Shown piece by piece: positions 27,387-36,442 of a stretch of 64,000 bases of DNA. Where the stretch lies: contig NZ_JBGFSP010000004.1 of assembly GCF_041227145.1 (NCBI RefSeq), positions 186,001 through 250,000 on the forward strand. Direction: 5' to 3'. Source of the stretch: Bacteroides sp. AN502(2024) (GTDB taxonomy: Bacteria; Bacteroidota; Bacteroidia; Bacteroidales; Bacteroidaceae). The notes under the pieces were generated by a model. It searched no databases. It had not been told where the DNA came from and saw only the letters and a list, made by a program, of their open reading frames with translations. Position numbers and translations under genes: made by a program. Numbering within the stretch: the first letter of the stretch is position 1; every line of letters begins with the position of its first letter.

Positions 27387-29168
27387 TTAATCCAGCTTCA
27401 GTACGGCAAGGAATGCTTTCTGCGGCACTTCCACATTACCGATTTGCTTCATTCGTTTTTTACCTCTTTTCTGTTTTTCAAGCAATTTGCGTTTACGGCT
27501 CACGTCACCACCATAACACTTCGCAGTCACATCCTTACGGACTGCCTTAATCGTTTCACGGGCAATGATCTTTGCTCCGATAGCTGCCTGAATGGCAATA
27601 TCAAACTGCTGACGCGGAATGAGCTCTTTCAGTTTCTCACACATCCGTCGTCCCATATCGTAAGCATTGTCAAAATGTGTCAAAGTAGAAAGAGCGTCCA
27701 CAGGCTCACCGTTCAACAGGATATCCAGCTTCACCAGTTTAGAAGTACGGAAACCATTCGGATGATAATCAAACGACGCATACCCTTTGGAAATACTCTT
27801 CAACTTATCGTAGAAGTCGATTACAATCTCTCCCAAAGGCATGTTGTAATAAATTTCCACACGGTTACCGGAGATATATTCCTGCTTGATCAATTCACCG
27901 CGTTTACCCAGACAAAGCGTCATGATAGGACCGATATAATCGGTGGTTGTAATAATAGATGCTTTGATATACGGCTCCTCGATATGATCAATCATAGTCG
28001 GGTCGGGCATACCGCCGGGATTGTGCACCTCCTTCATATTACCTTGCTTATCATATATATGGTATGACACGTTCGGCACGGTAGTAATCACATTCATATC
28101 AAACTCCCGATCCAACCGTTCCTGCACAATCTCCATGTGGAGCAATCCGAGGAAACCGCAACGGAAACCAAAACCCAAAGCCAACGAAGACTCCGGCTGG
28201 AAAGTCAACGACGCATCATTCAACTGCAACTTCTCCAAAGATGCGCGAAGATCTTCAAAATCTTCCGCCTCAATCGGATAAACTCCGGCAAACACCATCG
28301 GCTTCACTTCCTCAAAACCGGCAATAGCCTTATCACACGGACGGGCAATATGTGTAATGGTATCTCCTACCTTCACCTCCTTGGAAGTTTTGATACCGGA
28401 AATAATATATCCTACATCCCCCGTACGAAGCTCGTTGCGAGGTACCATATCCATCTTCAGCACTCCCACTTCATCGGCATCATACTCTTTTCCCGTATTG
28501 AAGAACTTCACCTTATCCCCCTTACGAATCACACCGTTTTCAATCTTGAAATAAGCAATAATTCCACGGAAAGAGTTGAATACTGAATCGAAAATCAACG
28601 CCTGCAACGGAGCCTCTTCATCTCCTTCCGGATGAGGAATACGCTCAATCACAGCTGCCAGAATCTCTTCCACTCCCATACCCGTTTTGCCGGATGCACG
28701 GATCACTTCCTCCCGCTTGCAGCCCAACAAATCAACAATCTCGTCCTCCACTTCTTCGGGATTGGCACTCGCCATATCGCATTTATTAATCACCGGAATA
28801 ATTTCAAGGTCGTGCTCAATTGCCATATACAGATTCGAGATAGTCTGTGCCTGCACTCCCTGCGAAGCATCAACAATCAGCAACGCACCTTCACACGCAG
28901 CGATAGAGCGCGACACCTCATACGAAAAGTCCACATGTCCCGGAGTGTCAATCAGGTTAAGAATATACTTCTCACCCTTGTAGGCATATTCCATCTGGAT
29001 GGCATGGCTCTTGATAGTGATTCCCCTTTCTTTTTCCAGATCCATATTATCAAGCATCTGCCCCGAAGTCACCTGAATAGTGTGTGTAAACTCCAACAAA
29101 CGGTCGGCCAAAGTCGACTTCCCATGGTCAATATGAGCGATAATGCAAAAGTTGCGTATATTCTTCAT
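27387..29168 (-). CDS. lepA: Elongation factor 4 (LepA)
   Basis: Translational GTPase acting on stalled or initiating ribosomes. 593 residues, the normal length. GTPase motifs: AHIDHGKST (G1, about 11-19), [12 protein letters not shown] (G2 region), DTPGHVDF (G3), NKCDM (G4) and SGKTG (G5). The LepA-specific C-terminal domain is present ([43 protein letters not shown]). The -7 box is at 29202-29209. Confidence 0.97.
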   Translation of the reverse strand: MKNIRNFCIIAHIDHGKSTLADRLLEFTHTIQVTSGQMLDNMDLEKERGITIKSHAIQMEYAYKGEKYILNLIDTPGHVDFSYEVSRSIAACEGALLIVDASQGVQAQTISNLYMAIEHDLEIIPVINKCDMASANPEEVEDEIVDLLGCKREEVIRASGKTGMGVEEILAAVIERIPHPEGDEEAPLQALIFDSVFNSFRGIIAYFKIENGVIRKGDKVKFFNTGKEYDADEVGVLKMDMVPRNELRTGDVGYIISGIKTSKEVKVGDTITHIARPCDKAIAGFEEVKPMVFAGVYPIEAEDFEDLRASLEKLQLNDASLTFQPESSLALGFGFRCGFLGLLHMEIVQERLDREFDMNVITTVPNVSYHIYDKQGNMKEVHNPGGMPDPTMIDHIEEPYIKASIITTTDYIGPIMTLCLGKRGELIKQEYISGNRVEIYYNMPLGEIVIDFYDKLKSISKGYASFDYHPNGFRTSKLVKLDILLNGEPVDALSTLTHFDNAYDMGRRMCEKLKELIPRQQFDIAIQAAIGAKIIARETIKAVRKDVTAKCYGGDVSRKRKLLEKQKRGKKRMKQIGNVEVPQKAFLAVLKLD

Positions 29169-29201
29169 TCTGAATTCTTGTTAGTATAGCTTTTTGGTGT
29201 G

Positions 29202-29209
29202 CAAAGATA
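29202..29209 (-). promoter_or_regulatory. -7 box of lepA promoter
   Basis: Minus strand TATCTTTG, an exact consensus match, 34 bases before the lepA start. Confidence 0.6.
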
Positions 29210-29227
29210 CGTAAATGACAGAACAAA

Positions 29228-29273
29228 AAAAAATGCGTTGATAACATTATGATCATGTACCAACGCATTTTTT
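29228..29273 (-). terminator. Terminator of the wHTH gene
   Basis: Stem AAATGCGTTG / CAACGCATTT flanked on both sides by A or T runs, lying between the end of the wHTH gene and the lepA promoter. It separates the two units. Confidence 0.75.
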
Positions 29274-29295
29274 ATTGCTTAAGTGAGTTACTCGC

Positions 29296-29496
29296 TTAGA
29301 TCAATTTGATGAAGAGTCCATCTTCAACTTCTTCCACAGAGACTTTGTCTTCTCTCAATAACCAGCCAAGACCGAGGAACAGATCTTTGTCAACCAATTT
29401 AGTTGCTTTTTTAAGCTGCTTGGCAGTCATTCCTTCTGTTTGGTTCAGTGCATTCCAGATAGTACCTGCAATTACACCAGCTTTTTCTTTCAACAT
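29296..29496 (-). CDS. Small winged-helix protein (DUF2582 type)
   Basis: 66 residues covering one winged helix-turn-helix: KAGVIAGTIWNALNQTEGMT, then KQLKKATKLVDKDLFLGLGW, then a short wing KVSVEEVEDGLFIKLI. It is a complete small domain of the type annotated as DUF2582. DNA binding is likely but untested, and the targets are unknown. It has its own promoter (29569-29576) and terminator. Confidence 0.85.
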   Translation of the reverse strand: MLKEKAGVIAGTIWNALNQTEGMTAKQLKKATKLVDKDLFLGLGWLLREDKVSVEEVEDGLFIKLI

Positions 29497-29568
29497 TTGC
29501 TTTGCAATTTTAGTTAGACATGCTTAAAATCATCCGGTCAAAAAGACTTTCAGGTTTTATTTCGGGGA

Positions 29569-29576
29569 CAAAGATA
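29569..29576 (-). promoter_or_regulatory. -7 box of wHTH promoter
   Basis: Minus strand TATCTTTG, an exact consensus match, 73 bases before the start codon. Confidence 0.55.
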
Positions 29577-29649
29577 GTTATTTTTATGTTATATAACATT
29601 TTATTGAGTACTTTTTATTGTTTTTGTAATAAAAAAGCATCTTCAGACC

Positions 29650-30108
29650 TCATTTAGGATGTTTCTCGAGATACTCCGACCAAATTCTTGCCGCTTCTTC
29701 CACCATTTTAGCACAGGGACGCTTGCTATAATATTGAGCAGTACGCTCTTCCGGAATCGTTGAAACAGGATCTTTTTTCTTTAATCCCAACAATTCACGA
29801 CAAATGAGAGAACCGTTACGCTTCTTGAATTCAGTCGCCAGCTCTTGCACTACCGCATAATTGGCAGCTTTTCCTTCCCGGTCTGTCGCTTCCGTAGCGC
29901 CGGTTTCCAAGCCCGCCACCAAGAACATACCGCAGGCAGCTCCACACGTTTCGCGCATTCGTCCGATGCCCCCGCCAAAAGAGGCACCCATACGCAACGC
30001 CTGTTCCTGTGTAAATCCATACATATCCGCAAAGGCCGCTACCACCGACTGTGAACAGTTATATCCGCTCTTAAAAAGCTCCACTGCTTTCTGTATTCTA
30101 TCTTCCAT
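29650..30108 (-). CDS. C_GCAxxG_C_C family protein
   Basis: 152 residues with the spaced cysteines that name the family: YNCSQSVVAAFADMYG (about 18), METCGAACGMFLVAG-type signature (RETCGAACGM, about 55-65), SLICRELLG and RPCAKMVEEAAR. The pattern suggests a redox or metal site. The biochemical role is unknown. Divergent from yjbQ, with overlapping promoter regions at 30151-30181. Confidence 0.9.
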   Translation of the reverse strand: MEDRIQKAVELFKSGYNCSQSVVAAFADMYGFTQEQALRMGASFGGGIGRMRETCGAACGMFLVAGLETGATEATDREGKAANYAVVQELATEFKKRNGSLICRELLGLKKKDPVSTIPEERTAQYYSKRPCAKMVEEAARIWSEYLEKHPK

Positions 30109-30150
30109 AAACTATTCAGCATTTTTATTTTGCACAAAAATATAAAAAAG

Positions 30151-30158
30151 TACCTTTG
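30151..30158 (+). promoter_or_regulatory. -7 box of yjbQ promoter
   Basis: TACCTTTG followed by CA, an exact consensus match, 57 bases before the yjbQ start. Confidence 0.55.
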
Positions 30159-30173
30159 CATCGGATATTATAG

Positions 30174-30181
30174 CAAAGATA
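30174..30181 (-). promoter_or_regulatory. -7 box of the C_GCAxxG_C_C gene
   Basis: Minus strand TATCTTTG, an exact consensus match, 66 bases before the start at 30108. It lies downstream of the rightward yjbQ -7 box, so the two promoters point across each other. Confidence 0.5.
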
Positions 30182-30214
30182 AAAATCAAAACCCCGGAAA
30201 ATAGGAACAAAACA

Positions 30215-30622
30215 ATGGCTACAACATTCGATATTCAACTCCCTCATTACCCGCGCGGATTTCATTTAATCACGCGTGATATCATTTCACAACTACCAGC
30301 ACTTCCCGAAAGTGGTCTGCTGGTAGTCTTTATCAAACACACCTCTGCCGGACTAACCATCAACGAAAATGCAGACCCGGACGTGCGGCATGACTTCCAG
30401 ACATTCTTTAATAAACTGGTTCCCGACGGTGCTCCCTATTTCATCCATACCCTCGAAGGGCCCGACGATATGAGCGCCCATATAAAAGCCTCCCTGACAG
30501 GAAGCTCGGTCACTATCCCCATCAAGAATCACCGCCTGAACTTGGGAATATGGCAAGGTGTCTATCTCTGCGAATTTCGCGACGGAGGAGACACCCGTAA
30601 ATTGAGTATTACTATCCTATAA
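30215..30622 (+). CDS. YjbQ/UPF0047 family protein (secondary thiamine-phosphate synthase type)
   Basis: 135 residues, the family length. The signature HTSAGLTINENADPDVRHDF, with conserved His and Asp, and the later DDMSAHIKASLTGSSVTIPI and LGIWQGVYLCEFRD segments are intact. E. coli YjbQ can make thiamine phosphate as a side activity, hence the usual product name. The true role is uncertain, and no TPP riboswitch precedes this gene. Its stop overlaps the end of the convergent exonuclease III gene by 6 bases. Confidence 0.93.
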   Translation: MATTFDIQLPHYPRGFHLITRDIISQLPALPESGLLVVFIKHTSAGLTINENADPDVRHDFQTFFNKLVPDGAPYFIHTLEGPDDMSAHIKASLTGSSVTIPIKNHRLNLGIWQGVYLCEFRDGGDTRKLSITIL

Positions 30623-31378
30623 TATTTCCAACGCCATCGGACAATGGTCAGAATGTACGACCTCATTCAGGATATACGCCCGTTTCAACAGCGGGCGTAC
30701 CGGCTCACTGACCATACAATAGTCAATTCTCCAACCTTTATTCTTGGCACGCGAATTAAAACGATAGCTCCACCAAGTATATTCCTGTTTCTCGGGACAA
30801 AGCGTACGGAAAGAATCCACATACCCGGCAGACAGGAAACGTGTCATCCACTCCCGTTCTTCAGGAAGAAAACCACTGTTTGTCGCATTTCGGACAGGAT
30901 CATGAATATCAATCGGTTCGTGGCAAATATTATAATCACCACAAAGAATCAAATTGGGACGGGACTTCTGCAACTCCGTCACATACTTCTGAAAATCTTC
31001 CAGCCATACCATTTTAAAAGCCTGACGTTCGTCCCCGCTCGTTCCCGAAGGGTGATAGACACTGACTACCGATAAATCTCCAAAGTCCGCCCGGATAAAA
31101 CGTCCTTCATTATCATAAGCCTCCATTCCCATCCCATATTCCACATGGTCCGGTTCCTGCTTGGTAATTATGGCCACTCCACTGTATCCTTTCTTCTGTG
31201 CCGAATACAAATAAGACTTGTAACCCAACGCTTCAAACACCTCTCCCGGATATTGGTCCGGTTGCAGTTTCGTCTCTTGCAGACAAAGAATATCAGGATT
31301 CTCCTGCGCCAACCACTCCGGCAGACCTTTAGATACGGCAGCACGCAGTCCGTTCACATTATAAGTAATAATCTTCAT
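30617..31378 (-). CDS. xth: Exodeoxyribonuclease III
   Basis: 253-residue AP endonuclease and 3'-5' exonuclease of base-excision repair. Motifs: MKIITYNVNGLRAA (Asn), ILCLQETKLQPDQ (catalytic Glu), YSGVAIITK, VSVYHPSGTSG, LCGDYNICHEPIDIHDP (Asp, Asn), WWSYRFNSRAKNKGWRIDY and SDHCPMALEI (catalytic Asp-His). Twenty-nine bases after the mntH stop on the same strand, so it probably shares that transcript. Confidence 0.95.
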   Translation of the reverse strand: MKIITYNVNGLRAAVSKGLPEWLAQENPDILCLQETKLQPDQYPGEVFEALGYKSYLYSAQKKGYSGVAIITKQEPDHVEYGMGMEAYDNEGRFIRADFGDLSVVSVYHPSGTSGDERQAFKMVWLEDFQKYVTELQKSRPNLILCGDYNICHEPIDIHDPVRNATNSGFLPEEREWMTRFLSAGYVDSFRTLCPEKQEYTWWSYRFNSRAKNKGWRIDYCMVSEPVRPLLKRAYILNEVVHSDHCPMALEIL

Positions 31379-31407
31379 CGATCTCTATTTATTGATTTAT
31401 ATTCATT

Positions 31408-32661
31408 TTATGAAAACAAAAGCATGATGTTCAGTACCGAAACAATAATAGCAATCGAATACAACACAAACGTGCTCCAACGACTATTGACATAATCTCC
31501 CATCACCTTGCGGGAAGACGTCAGCCCCACCTGCAAAAACACAGTAAAAGGCAATTGAATACTAAGTATCATTTGCGAAATAATCAGTCCTTTGAAAGGA
31601 TCTCCAATAAAGAAAATCAGCAATAAGGCAATGCCCAAAGACAAAAGTACCCCTACCTGAGAGTGGCTGTCTTTGATATGATACGATTCGCCGAAAATAC
31701 CTGCAAAGATAGAACCCGCCGCCATTCCGCTCGTAATGGTGGATGAAATACCCGCCATCAGCAATGCCAGTGCAAATACGATGGCAGCATTACTTCCCAA
31801 CAAAGGTTCAAGCAACGATTTGGCCTGTTGCAGTTCCTCTACCTGAATACCGCTTTTAAAGAAAGTAGCGGCAGCCAGCAGAATCATAGCACTGTTAATC
31901 GCCCAGCCGACAATCATGGAAAAAAGAGTATCAAACAACTCATATTTCAAGACCTTCTTAATAGAAGCATCATCTTTCTTATTATATTCGTGACTCTGTA
32001 TCACCTCCGAATGAAGGAACAGATTGTGAGGCATCACTACCGCTCCCAACACACTCATGATAATCAGCATACTTCCTTTCGGGAAAGAAGGAGTCACCCA
32101 CCCTGTCGTCGCAGCTGGCCAGTCTATTTCCACCAGAAACAATTCGTAGATAAACGAAAGCCCGATGACGGAAACAAACGCAATGATGGAACGCTCTATC
32201 TTCTTATACGAATTAGTAAAAAGCATGATGGAGACAAAAAGCGTAGTCAACACAGCTCCCCATATAATAGGAATATCAAACAACATTTCCAACGCGATGG
32301 CACCTCCTAGGATTTCCGCTAAGGAAGTAGAAATCGATGCCAGCACTGCTGTACCAAGAATAGGTTGCGACACCCATTTAGGAGTATATTTAGTAGCCGC
32401 CTCCGAAAGACAAAGTCCGGTAACAATCCCCAGGTGGGCAACGTTATGCTGAAGAATGATCAGCATGACGGTAGACAAGGTAACCACCCAAAGCAAAGAA
32501 TAGCCGAATTCGGAACCGGCGGCGAAATTAGAAGCCCAGTTTCCCGGATCAATAAATCCTACAGTCACCAGCAATCCCGGACCGATATATTTAAAAACAT
32601 CCAGTCCACCCAGATAGCGTTTATGATCTTTTCGTTTTAAGTCTTGAAAAATATTCTTCAT
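31408..32661 (-). CDS. mntH: Nramp family divalent metal transporter
   Basis: 417-residue inner-membrane proton-coupled importer of Mn2+ or Fe2+. The metal-site DPGNWASNF lies in the first membrane helix (about residue 38) and MPHNLFLHSEV in the sixth (about 210). About 11 membrane segments can be counted. Metal preference cannot be told from the sequence. Upstream of xth. The -7 box at 32689-32696 is well placed. Confidence 0.93.
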   Translation of the reverse strand: MKNIFQDLKRKDHKRYLGGLDVFKYIGPGLLVTVGFIDPGNWASNFAAGSEFGYSLLWVVTLSTVMLIILQHNVAHLGIVTGLCLSEAATKYTPKWVSQPILGTAVLASISTSLAEILGGAIALEMLFDIPIIWGAVLTTLFVSIMLFTNSYKKIERSIIAFVSVIGLSFIYELFLVEIDWPAATTGWVTPSFPKGSMLIIMSVLGAVVMPHNLFLHSEVIQSHEYNKKDDASIKKVLKYELFDTLFSMIVGWAINSAMILLAAATFFKSGIQVEELQQAKSLLEPLLGSNAAIVFALALLMAGISSTITSGMAAGSIFAGIFGESYHIKDSHSQVGVLLSLGIALLLIFFIGDPFKGLIISQMILSIQLPFTVFLQVGLTSSRKVMGDYVNSRWSTFVLYSIAIIVSVLNIMLLFS

Positions 32662-32688
32662 CCTTGCATAATAGTATCTTTAACTTCA

Positions 32689-32696
32689 CAAATATA
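32689..32696 (-). promoter_or_regulatory. -7 box of mntH promoter
   Basis: Minus strand TATATTTG, an exact consensus match, 28 bases before the mntH start. Confidence 0.55.
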
Positions 32697-32784
32697 CATC
32701 TAAATAACGAATGAAATTTAATTTTAGTTCAAAACACCAGCAAAGAAATAGACAATAAAAAGGGTATTAAGGTTAAGCAATAAA

Positions 32785-32815
32785 CAGTCTCCGACAAACT
32801 AATTGCCAGAGACTG
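32785..32815 (-). terminator. Hairpin after the TSCPD gene
   Basis: Perfect 7-bp arms CAGTCTC / GAGACTG with a 17-base loop, about 40 bases past the TSCPD stop. Only a weak T run follows on the minus strand. Confidence 0.45.
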
Positions 32816-32853
32816 CAAGATTTTAATCTAAAAAAGATAAAAAAAGAAATCAA

Positions 32854-33099
32854 TTAATATCCCATCTCATGCAATGCATGACATAATTGATCGGGACAAG
32901 ACGTTGGTCTGCCACCACAACGCACTCCTTCGAGTTTTGCGATTACATCCTCCACCTTCATTCCTCTCACAAGGCGGGAAATACCTTGCAGGTTACCATT
33001 GCATCCTCCCCAGAAAGCAACTTCTTTCACCACTCCATCTTCTACCTTCAGTTCGATATTCGTGCTGCAAGTCCCCTGGGTCTTATACACATATTCCAT
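32854..33099 (-). CDS. TSCPD domain protein (TIGR03905 type)
   Basis: 81 residues with the name-giving TSCPDQLCHAL near the C-terminus and conserved cysteines in TQGTCSTNIEL, FWGGCNGNLQG and VRCGGRPTSC. Related to the C-terminal domain of adenosylcobalamin-dependent ribonucleotide reductases, but free-standing; function unknown. Nine bases after yebC, last gene of the pheT-yebC-TSCPD unit. Confidence 0.92.
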   Translation of the reverse strand: MEYVYKTQGTCSTNIELKVEDGVVKEVAFWGGCNGNLQGISRLVRGMKVEDVIAKLEGVRCGGRPTSCPDQLCHALHEMGY

Positions 33100-33108
33100 A
33101 ACCCTGCC

Positions 33109-33846
33109 TTATTCTTCTCCCCCTTCCGGCTGCATATTGGTATAAACAGTCTGCACGTCATCAAATTCTTCCAGACGTTCGATCATCTTATCCAATGTTT
33201 CGCGTTGTTCCGGAGTCACCTCTTTCAGGTCGTTCGGGATATACGTGAAGTCTCCGCCGACATCTTCAAAACCACATTCTTCCAAATGCTTCTGAATAGC
33301 AGCATAGCTCTTCGGGTTACCGTAGATCGTGATGGTCCCTTCCTCTTCGTCCTCATCATATTCATCTTCCACATCATAATCAATCAGATCCAGAATCAGT
33401 TCTTCCATATCCAATCCGTCTTTTTTCTTGAAAGTGAATACACATTTATGGTCGAACAGAAACGCAAGAGATCCCATTGTGCCGAGATTACCGCCAAACT
33501 TATTAAATACCGAACGAACATCAGCCACTGTACGGGTTGTGTTGTCAGTCAGAGTATCAACAAATACAGCAACACCGTGAGGACCATATCCTTCATAAGT
33601 CATGCTCTTGTAGTCGCTCTGGTCCTTACCCAATGCATTCTTAATAGCACGTTCAATATTATCCTTCGGCATATTTTCACGCTTACAAGTAGCGATAATT
33701 GAACGCAGTCCCGGGTTATTTTCTGGTTCCGGTCCGCCAGCCTTTACAGCAATAGCGATCTGCTTGCCCAATCTTGTGAATGTTTTAGCCATATGGCCCC
33801 ATCTTTTCAATTTCGTGGCCTTTCTATATTCAAAAGCTCTTCCCAT
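33109..33846 (-). CDS. yebC: YebC/PmpR family protein
   Basis: 245 residues. Typical start MGRAFEYRKATKLKRWGHMA and motifs KTFTRLGKQIAIAVKAGGP, NPGLRSIIATCKRENMPKDN and YEGYGPHGVAVFVDTLTDN. An acidic stretch (DVEDEYDEDEEEG) lies in the middle. The family is annotated as transcriptional regulators, and more recent work links members to relief of ribosome stalling. Located between pheT and the TSCPD gene on one strand, with short gaps. Confidence 0.95.
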   Translation of the reverse strand: MGRAFEYRKATKLKRWGHMAKTFTRLGKQIAIAVKAGGPEPENNPGLRSIIATCKRENMPKDNIERAIKNALGKDQSDYKSMTYEGYGPHGVAVFVDTLTDNTTRTVADVRSVFNKFGGNLGTMGSLAFLFDHKCVFTFKKKDGLDMEELILDLIDYDVEDEYDEDEEEGTITIYGNPKSYAAIQKHLEECGFEDVGGDFTYIPNDLKEVTPEQRETLDKMIERLEEFDDVQTVYTNMQPEGGEE

Positions 33847-33885
33847 TGGTTTATATTTTTAGATTGAAATTTAAAGTTTATCTGA

Positions 33886-36347
33886 TTATCTAAGTTTGGC
33901 ACCCAGCTTATCTTCCAGGTTCTTTACCAGTTTCGACATGATCTTATCAATCATTTTATCATTCAAAGTCTGGTTCTCGTCTTGAAGCAAGAAGCTCACT
34001 GCATACGACTTCTTACCCGCTTCCAGATTCTTACCCTCATATACATCAAATAGTTCCACTTCTTTCAGCAGCTTCTTCTCCGTTTCGTAAGCAATCTTTT
34101 CAATTTCGGCAAATTGTATATGCTTGTCAAGCAGTAATGCCAGATCACGTTTCACGGCCGGGAACTTGGAGATTTCCTTGTAGCTGACCTTTACGGAACG
34201 GATTGCTTTCATCAGCTCCTTCCAGTTCAAATCGGCAAAATACACTTCATTGTCGATATCAAATGCTTTCAACAGTTTCTTCGTCACAATACCGAAGGAA
34301 GCAAGACGTTTCCCCCCCTCGTATTGACAGAGAGTGCGGCAGCAAAAATATCGTCCGTCAGATTACCGACAACCAGATTGTGCAAATCCAGCCCCAGACG
34401 CTTCAATATATTTTCCACATAAGCCTTCAATTCGTATACCGAACTGTTCTCATCTGCATGTGCCCATGAATTGGAAACTTTCTTACCGGTTACCCACAAA
34501 CTCAAGTGATACTCTTCCGAGTAAGGATTCAATAACCTCTCTCCATTCTTCTTGTCAGCATCGAAATGATAGCAATTACCGAATTCGAAGAACTTCAAAT
34601 CAGCCTTCTTACGATTCACATTATGAGCGATACTTTCCAGTCCCCCGAACAGTAAAGTCTGCCGCATAGCGTTCAAATCCGCACTCAACGGATTGAGCAA
34701 CATCACCAGACGATTGGACGGGTAAGTCTCCAGACCATCATAATAAGCAGCACGAGTCAATGAGTTGTTCAGAATCTCATTAAATCCGCAGCCCACCAAT
34801 TGCTCTGCCACCAGATTCTGCAATTTATTCGATTTATCATGTTCACCTTTTGTAGTCAGGCTGGAGTTCAGCGTAGTCGGGATTTCCACATTATTATATC
34901 CGTAGATACGAAGAATATCTTCAATCACGTCACAATCACGCTGCACATCTACACGATAAGGAGGAACGGCCAAAGTCAGTCCTTGTGTCGTTTCATTGAT
35001 AATCTTCATTTCCAGACTGGTCACAATGCTCTTGATTGTCTCTACCGGAATCACTTTCCCTACCAAAGAATGTACTTTCTCATAAGCCAAATCGACGATA
35101 AAATCCTGTGCAGGAGTAGTGAACACGTCTTTTATTTCTGAAGAAATCGTACCGCCGGCCAGTTCTTTCACCATCATGGCAGCCAGTTTCAGGCAATAGA
35201 TGACCCCATTCGGATCAATACCGCGTTCGAAACGGAAAGAAGCATCCGTATTCAAACCGTGACGACGGGCCGTCTTGCGCACCCATGTAGGATGGAAATA
35301 AGCACTTTCAATGAATACATCCGTTGTAGCTTCCGTAGAACCGGAGTTCAATCCGCCAAATACACCGGCGATACACATGGCTTCTTCCTTGTTACAAATC
35401 ATCAGATCGCGTTCGTTCAATTTACGCTCCACTTCATCCAGCGTCACGAACGGAGTTCCTTCCGGCATTGTCTTGACAATCACTTCATTGCCTTTAATCT
35501 TTCCGGCATCGAAGCAGTGCAATGGCTGACCGAAAGCATGCACAATATAATTGGTAACATCCACAACATTATTAATAGGACGCACACCAATCAGACGCAA
35601 TTTATTTTGCAGCCATTCCGGACTTTCCTTCACAGTGACACCTCTCACGGTAACGCCGGCATAATGCGGACAAGCCTCACTGTTTTCAACCTTCACTTCA
35701 ATGTTTAAGTCATGGTTTTCCACTTTAAAACCGTCTACCGACGGACGCTGCAAAGTAGCCTGTTTGCCATTCTGAATCAGATAAGCGTATAAGTCACGAG
35801 CCACCCCATAGTGCGAGCAGGCATCCGCACGGTTAGGCGTAATGTCAACCTCAAGCACATAGTCGCTCTTGATATCGTAATAATCCTTGGCAAGCGTACC
35901 CGGAACAGCATTTTCCGGCAATACGATGATACCTGCATGATCCGTACCGAGACCTATTTCATCTTCGGCACAAATCATACCGGTAGATTCCACCCCACGG
36001 ATTTTTGATTTCTTGATGGTAAAACATTCGTCACCGTCATAAAGTTTCGTACCTAAGGTAGCTACCACCACTTTCTGTCCGGCAGCCACATTCGGGGCAC
36101 CACAAACAATCTGTACCGGTTCACCGTCCCCCAGATTGACTGTAGTAATATGCAAATGGTCGGAATTGGGGTGTTCAATGCAGGTCAGCACCTCGCCGAT
36201 CACCAGTCCTTCCAAACCACCTTTAATGGTTTGCACTTCTTCCACACCACCAGTTTCCAAGCCGATAGACGTCAACGCAGCAGCTGTTTCATCAGGTGTA
36301 AGATCGAAGTTGACATACTCTTTCAGCCAGTTATAAGAGATATTCAT
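33886..36347 (-). pseudogene. pheT: Phenylalanyl-tRNA synthetase beta subunit, split by a one-base deletion
   Basis: Charges tRNA-Phe with PheS. The first frame (36347 to 34284) gives 687 residues: the tRNA-binding domain (about 40-150), B3/B4 and B5 editing/core domains (NVVDVTNYIVHAFGQPLHCFDAGKI, SFRFERGIDPNG). It then ends abnormally after SVNTRGGNVLLPSVL. The second frame (from about 34316 to 33886) carries the rest of the catalytic-like region and the FDX-ACB anticodon-binding domain (FPAVKRDLALLLDKH). The break is at seven G on the minus strand (34312-34318); eight would read TRGGKRLASFGIVTKKLL and yield about 820 residues. pheT is essential, so an assembly error is likely. Confidence 0.9.
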
Positions 36348-36381
36348 ATATTTAATTTTTATTGTTCCTCAAAAATATTTG

Positions 36382-36389
36382 CAAAGTTA
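36382..36389 (-). promoter_or_regulatory. -7 box of pheT promoter
   Basis: Minus strand TAACTTTG, an exact consensus match, 35 bases before the pheT start. Confidence 0.55.
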
Positions 36390-36442
36390 ATAAGATTTTT
36401 CGGTTGACCGAGAAGGATTTAAAGAAAAATGCAAAAGAAGCG

